NCBI RefSeq assembly: GCF_900109355.1 | Contig: NZ_FOBF01000012.1 | Span: 186,001 to 250,000 of the forward strand | Direction: 5' to 3' | Length of the DNA: 64,000 nucleotides | From: Nonomuraea pusilla | GTDB lineage: Bacteria > Actinomycetota > Actinomycetes > Streptosporangiales > Streptosporangiaceae | Shown here: positions 61,167 through 64,000 of the stretch, in pieces | Numbering within the stretch: the stretch's first letter is position 1 | Layout of the letters: the number at the start of each line of letters is the position of its first letter | Program-made: the position numbers and the translations under genes | Notes under the pieces: model-generated | Told to the model about the DNA's origin: nothing | What the model saw: the letters and a program-made list of their open reading frames with translations, nothing else | The model's database searches: none

Positions 61167-62639
61167 ATGGCGTCGTTGCTGGGTGAAGAACCGCTGTCTT
61201 TGACGCAGGAGCTCGATCTCATCGCGTTTGGCCAGCGCCTGCGGCACCTGCGCAAACAGCGGGGCCTCACGCTGTCCGACCTGGGCACCCGGGTCAGCAG
61301 GGCGCCCAGCCAGCTCTCGCTCCTGGAGAACGGCAAGCGCGAGCCGAAGCTCTCGCTGCTCAAGTCGCTCGCGTCCGCGCTGAACGTGCCCGTCGAGGAG
61401 CTGCTGCGCCGCCAGCCGCCCAACCGGCGCGCCCAGCTGGAGATCGCACTGGAGGAGGCCCAGCGCGACCCCCTCTACGCCGGCCTGGGCCTGCCCCGAC
61501 TGAAGGTCTCGGCGCGCGTCCCCAACGACGTGCTGGAGCACCTCCTCGGCCTGTACGGCGAGCTGCGCGCCCGGCAGGCCAGGGGCACCGCCACGCCCGA
61601 GGAGGCCAGGGTCGCCAACGCCGAGCTGCGCCGCAGGCAGCGCGAGCTGGGCAACTACTTCCCCGAGATCGAGCAGGCCGCCGCCGAGGCGCTCGCCGCC
61701 GTCGGCTACCGCGCCGGCGCCCTGTCGCAGAGCATGATCCAGAGCCTGGTCACGCACTTCGGCTACACGGTCCACACCGCCCAGGACCTCCCCAGGTCCG
61801 TACGCTCCATCACCGACCTTCGCAACCGTCGCGTCTACGTCAAGCACGAGCAGCTCGGCATGCACACGCCGCGCACGATCCTGCTCCAGACGCTCGGCCA
61901 CCTCGCGCTCGGCCACGACAAGCCCCGCGACTTCGCCGACTTCCTGCGCCAGCGCACCGAGGCCAACTACTTCGCCGCCGCCGTGCTGGTGCCCGAGAAG
62001 GCCGCCGCGCCGTACCTGCAGGAGGCCAAGGCCGACCGGGCGCTGTCGGTGGAGGATCTGCGCGACGTCTTCGCGGTGTCGTACGAGATGGCGGCCCACC
62101 GCTTCACCAACCTGGCCACCCACCACCTCGGCCTGGTCTGCCACTTCGTGCGCAACGACGCGGGCGGCATCATCTACAAGGCGTACGAGAACGACGGCAT
62201 CGTCTTCCCGGCCGACGAGCAGGGCGCCATCGAGGGGCAGCGGATGTGCCTGCAGTGGTCGGGCAGGCAGGTGTTCGCCTCGCCGGACCGCTTCTCCGTC
62301 TACTACCAGTACTCCGACTCGCCGACGGGCACGTACTTCTGCGTCGCGCACGTCGATCCGTCGCGCGAGCGCGACTTCGCCATCACGCTGGGCGTGCCGT
62401 ACAAGGAGTCGCGCTGGTTCCGCGGGCGTGAGACCACGCACCGCACGAAGTCCAACTGCCCGACCGGCGACTGCTGCCGCCGCCCGCCGGCGGAGCTGGC
62501 CGAGCGGTGGGAGGGCTACGCGTGGCCGTCGGCGCGGGCCAACTCGCACGTCCTGGCCGCGCTGCCGCCCGGCTCGTTCCCCGGCGTGGACGAGGCCGAC
62601 GTCTACACGTTCCTGGAGCGGCACGCCATCAACGGCTGA
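61167..62639 (+). CDS. ramB: Short-chain fatty acyl-responsive regulator (RamB/ScfR type)
   Basis: 490 residues. XRE-type HTH about 20-80 (FGQRLRHLRKQRGLTLSDLGTRVSRAPSQLS, LENGKREPKLSLLKSLASAL). A middle ImmA/IrrE-like region holds ILLQTLGHLALGHDKPRDF, and the C-terminal region contains Cys residues (KSNCPTGDCCRRPP). This order is that of RamB in corynebacteria and mycobacteria, where it represses isocitrate lyase and acetate genes. It is divergent from aceA, as in those organisms. The gene symbol is used by analogy. Confidence 0.9.
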   Translation: MASLLGEEPLSLTQELDLIAFGQRLRHLRKQRGLTLSDLGTRVSRAPSQLSLLENGKREPKLSLLKSLASALNVPVEELLRRQPPNRRAQLEIALEEAQRDPLYAGLGLPRLKVSARVPNDVLEHLLGLYGELRARQARGTATPEEARVANAELRRRQRELGNYFPEIEQAAAEALAAVGYRAGALSQSMIQSLVTHFGYTVHTAQDLPRSVRSITDLRNRRVYVKHEQLGMHTPRTILLQTLGHLALGHDKPRDFADFLRQRTEANYFAAAVLVPEKAAAPYLQEAKADRALSVEDLRDVFAVSYEMAAHRFTNLATHHLGLVCHFVRNDAGGIIYKAYENDGIVFPADEQGAIEGQRMCLQWSGRQVFASPDRFSVYYQYSDSPTGTYFCVAHVDPSRERDFAITLGVPYKESRWFRGRETTHRTKSNCPTGDCCRRPPAELAERWEGYAWPSARANSHVLAALPPGSFPGVDEADVYTFLERHAING

Positions 62640-62704
62640 TCCTCCGACATTTCATTCTTCTATTCGGACATTTCGGGGCATATAGGACTCCGGGAGGTGT
62701 TCGG

Positions 62705-63700
62705 ATGCTGTCTGAAGTGCGCGGATGGCTGCGGCGCCGCACGTCGTCGGCCGCCGACTGGCCCATCGAGGCCCTCGTCGAGGCCAAGGGGCGGACCACC
62801 GTGAGCGTCGTGCTCCCCGCCCGCGACGAGCGGGAGACCGTGGGCGACATCGTGCGCACCATCAGGCGCGACCTCGACCGGATCGTGGACGAGCTCGTCG
62901 TCATCGACTCCCGCTCGCGCGACGACACCGCCGCCGTCGCCGCCCGCGCCGGCGCCGACGTGCACGCCCAGGACGAGATCCTGCCCCACCTGTGCCCCCT
63001 GCACGGCAAGGGGGAGGCGCTGTGGAAGTCGCTGGCCGTCACCTCCGGCGACGTCGTCGCCTTCGCCGACGCCGACATCCGCCGCTTCCGCTCATCGCTG
63101 GTCGGCGGCGTGCTCGGGCCCCTGCTCGCCGACCCCACCGTCGCGTACGCCAAGGCCTGCTACGACCGGCCGCTGAACGGCACGCGGAACGGCGGCGGGC
63201 GCGTCACCGAGCTGGTCGCCCGTCCGCTGATCAACCTGCACTGGCCGCAGCTCGCCGGGTTCGTCCAGCCGCTCGCGGGGGAGTACGCGGGGCGCCGGTC
63301 GGCGCTCGAACGCGTCCCCTTCCTCACCGGATACGGCGTCGAACTGGGCCTGCTGGTGGACCTCCTCGACCTGGCGGGGCTCGACGCGTTCGCCCAGGTG
63401 GACCTCGGGGCGCGCGAGCACAGGCCGCAGTCGACGGAGGCGCTCGGCGCGATGGCGGCGCAGATCATGCTGGCCGCGTGGAGCAGGCTGGAACGTCAGG
63501 GCAAGATCGAGGCGCGGCACGACCCGGCGGCGCTGCTGACGCAGTTCCGGCGCGTCGAGGCCGGGCACGACGTGCTGACCAGCGAGGTCGGCATCGCGGA
63601 ACGGCCGCCCATGATCACCGTGGCGGGCGCCGCCCGCCCGTCCGCGCACGCGCCCACCCGCGCCGGCCCCGCCGTGGCGGTCGCCCGGCGAGCCGGATGA
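62705..63700 (+). CDS. gpgS: Glucosyl-3-phosphoglycerate synthase (GT81)
   Basis: 331 residues. GT-A fold: TVSVVLPARDERETVGDIV, DSRSRDDTAAVA, metal-binding ADADIRRF, then YAKACYDRPLNGT and RPLINLHWPQLAGFVQPLAG, strong marks of GpgS. It transfers glucose from UDP- or GDP-glucose to 3-phosphoglycerate, the first step toward glucosylglycerate and methylglucose lipopolysaccharides. ATG 62705 with GGGAGG 7 nt upstream. The longer frame upstream overlaps ramB and lacks support. The C-terminal 30 residues are low-complexity. Confidence 0.93.
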   Translation: MLSEVRGWLRRRTSSAADWPIEALVEAKGRTTVSVVLPARDERETVGDIVRTIRRDLDRIVDELVVIDSRSRDDTAAVAARAGADVHAQDEILPHLCPLHGKGEALWKSLAVTSGDVVAFADADIRRFRSSLVGGVLGPLLADPTVAYAKACYDRPLNGTRNGGGRVTELVARPLINLHWPQLAGFVQPLAGEYAGRRSALERVPFLTGYGVELGLLVDLLDLAGLDAFAQVDLGAREHRPQSTEALGAMAAQIMLAAWSRLERQGKIEARHDPAALLTQFRRVEAGHDVLTSEVGIAERPPMITVAGAARPSAHAPTRAGPAVAVARRAG

Positions 63701-63730
63701 GCCGGCCCCGGACGAACGCGGCGGCGGCTC

Positions 63731-64000
63731 TCACTTGAGCGCGGCGGCGACGAAGGCCGAGACCTGCTCACGCATGGCGTCGTGGTCGTCGGCGGCGTCG
63801 CCCAGCATGATGCGGGCCAGCTGCGTCATCATCGACGGGAACAGCGCCAGCCCGGTCAGCGTGAACAGCAGCCGCCCGGTCTCGGCCGACGGCGTGCGGC
63901 CCATGCCCCCGGCCAGCGAGGCGTTCTTGCGGGCGCACCGCCCGACCCTGTCCTCCTGCCCGGGGAGGAGGTCCTGGCCCCGGTAGTTCAGCGCCTCCCA
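63731..64000 (-). CDS. TetR/AcrR family regulator, C-terminal part (continues past window edge)
   Basis: The reverse frame is open from the window edge to TGA at 63731-63733 and gives 89 residues of an all-helical domain ending LLFTLTGLALFPSMMTQLARIM and DDHDAMREQVSAFVAAALK. This is the usual C-terminal dimerisation segment of TetR-family proteins. The HTH lies beyond the edge, so the call rests on this tail and on composition. Convergent with gpgS across 30 bp. Confidence 0.6.
   Translation of the reverse strand, partial: WEALNYRGQDLLPGQEDRVGRCARKNASLAGGMGRTPSAETGRLLFTLTGLALFPSMMTQLARIMLGDAADDHDAMREQVSAFVAAALK

Overview
The window is very GC-rich, nearly fully coding DNA with strong G/C bias at third codon positions, many GTG/TTG starts and 4-nt start/stop overlaps. 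The gene families point to a filamentous actinomycete: a CYP102-type P450, IdeR/DmdR1 iron boxes, a RamB/ScfR-type regulator beside isocitrate lyase, glucosyl-3-phosphoglycerate synthase, LCP and YpfJ-like surface proteins, and a cysteine-free stand-alone S4 protein. Streptosporangiales (for example Nonomuraea or Actinomadura) is my best guess; this is inference from gene content, not a marker-based assignment. I see no prophage, insertion sequence, CRISPR array, rRNA or tRNA. It reads as ordinary chromosome holding many small regulated metabolic and envelope modules.

Layout. 0-10 kb: tail of a beta-helix protein, small hypotheticals (one with HELGH), a thiolase, a TetR repressor divergent from a self-sufficient P450 (CYP102 type) with a perfect inverted-repeat operator between them, an ACT-domain protein, and a MaoC hydratase/acyl-CoA dehydrogenase pair. 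9.4-15.3 kb: a Zn/Ni-type ArsR sensor divergent from a His-rich CDF exporter, a membrane acyltransferase, an S51-peptidase-like/CysS-tail fusion, a Uma2 nuclease-fold protein and an azoreductase. 15.7-29.6 kb is a sugar-catabolism block: an MsmK/UgpC-type ABC ATPase without permeases, an aglA(GH13)-lacI-pfkB operon with a LacI-type operator, a Ser/Thr kinase, and a complete Entner-Doudoroff operon (zwf-edd-glk-eda) divergent from a ROK regulator.

29.7-46 kb is mainly envelope and transport: an ABC-F ATPase with a divergent TetR, a polysaccharide deacetylase/GT2 fusion with a Thr/Pro-rich membrane partner, an iron-box promoter shared by a DUF2470 protein and ribosomal protein S4, a voltage-gated cation channel, a TetR/DrrAB-like exporter, a membrane-embedded spermidine-synthase homologue, an LCP glycopolymer transferase and a YpfJ-type metallopeptidase. 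46-64 kb: a LysR regulator, a two-component system whose putative boxes (CTGAGA-N4-TCTCAG) sit in front of both itself and a LolA-like/ABC export operon, a YcnI copper-related pair, a three-gene ABC-2 exporter, an HSL-type hydrolase, an iron-box-controlled siderophore-interacting protein, isocitrate lyase divergent from its likely RamB-type regulator, GpgS, and the tail of a TetR gene.

The recurring theme is local control: almost every metabolic module carries its own regulator, often divergent, with a visible palindrome or repeat between the two genes. Function calls rest on reading motifs and domain order in the translated sequence. Operator and promoter calls are pattern-based and untested.
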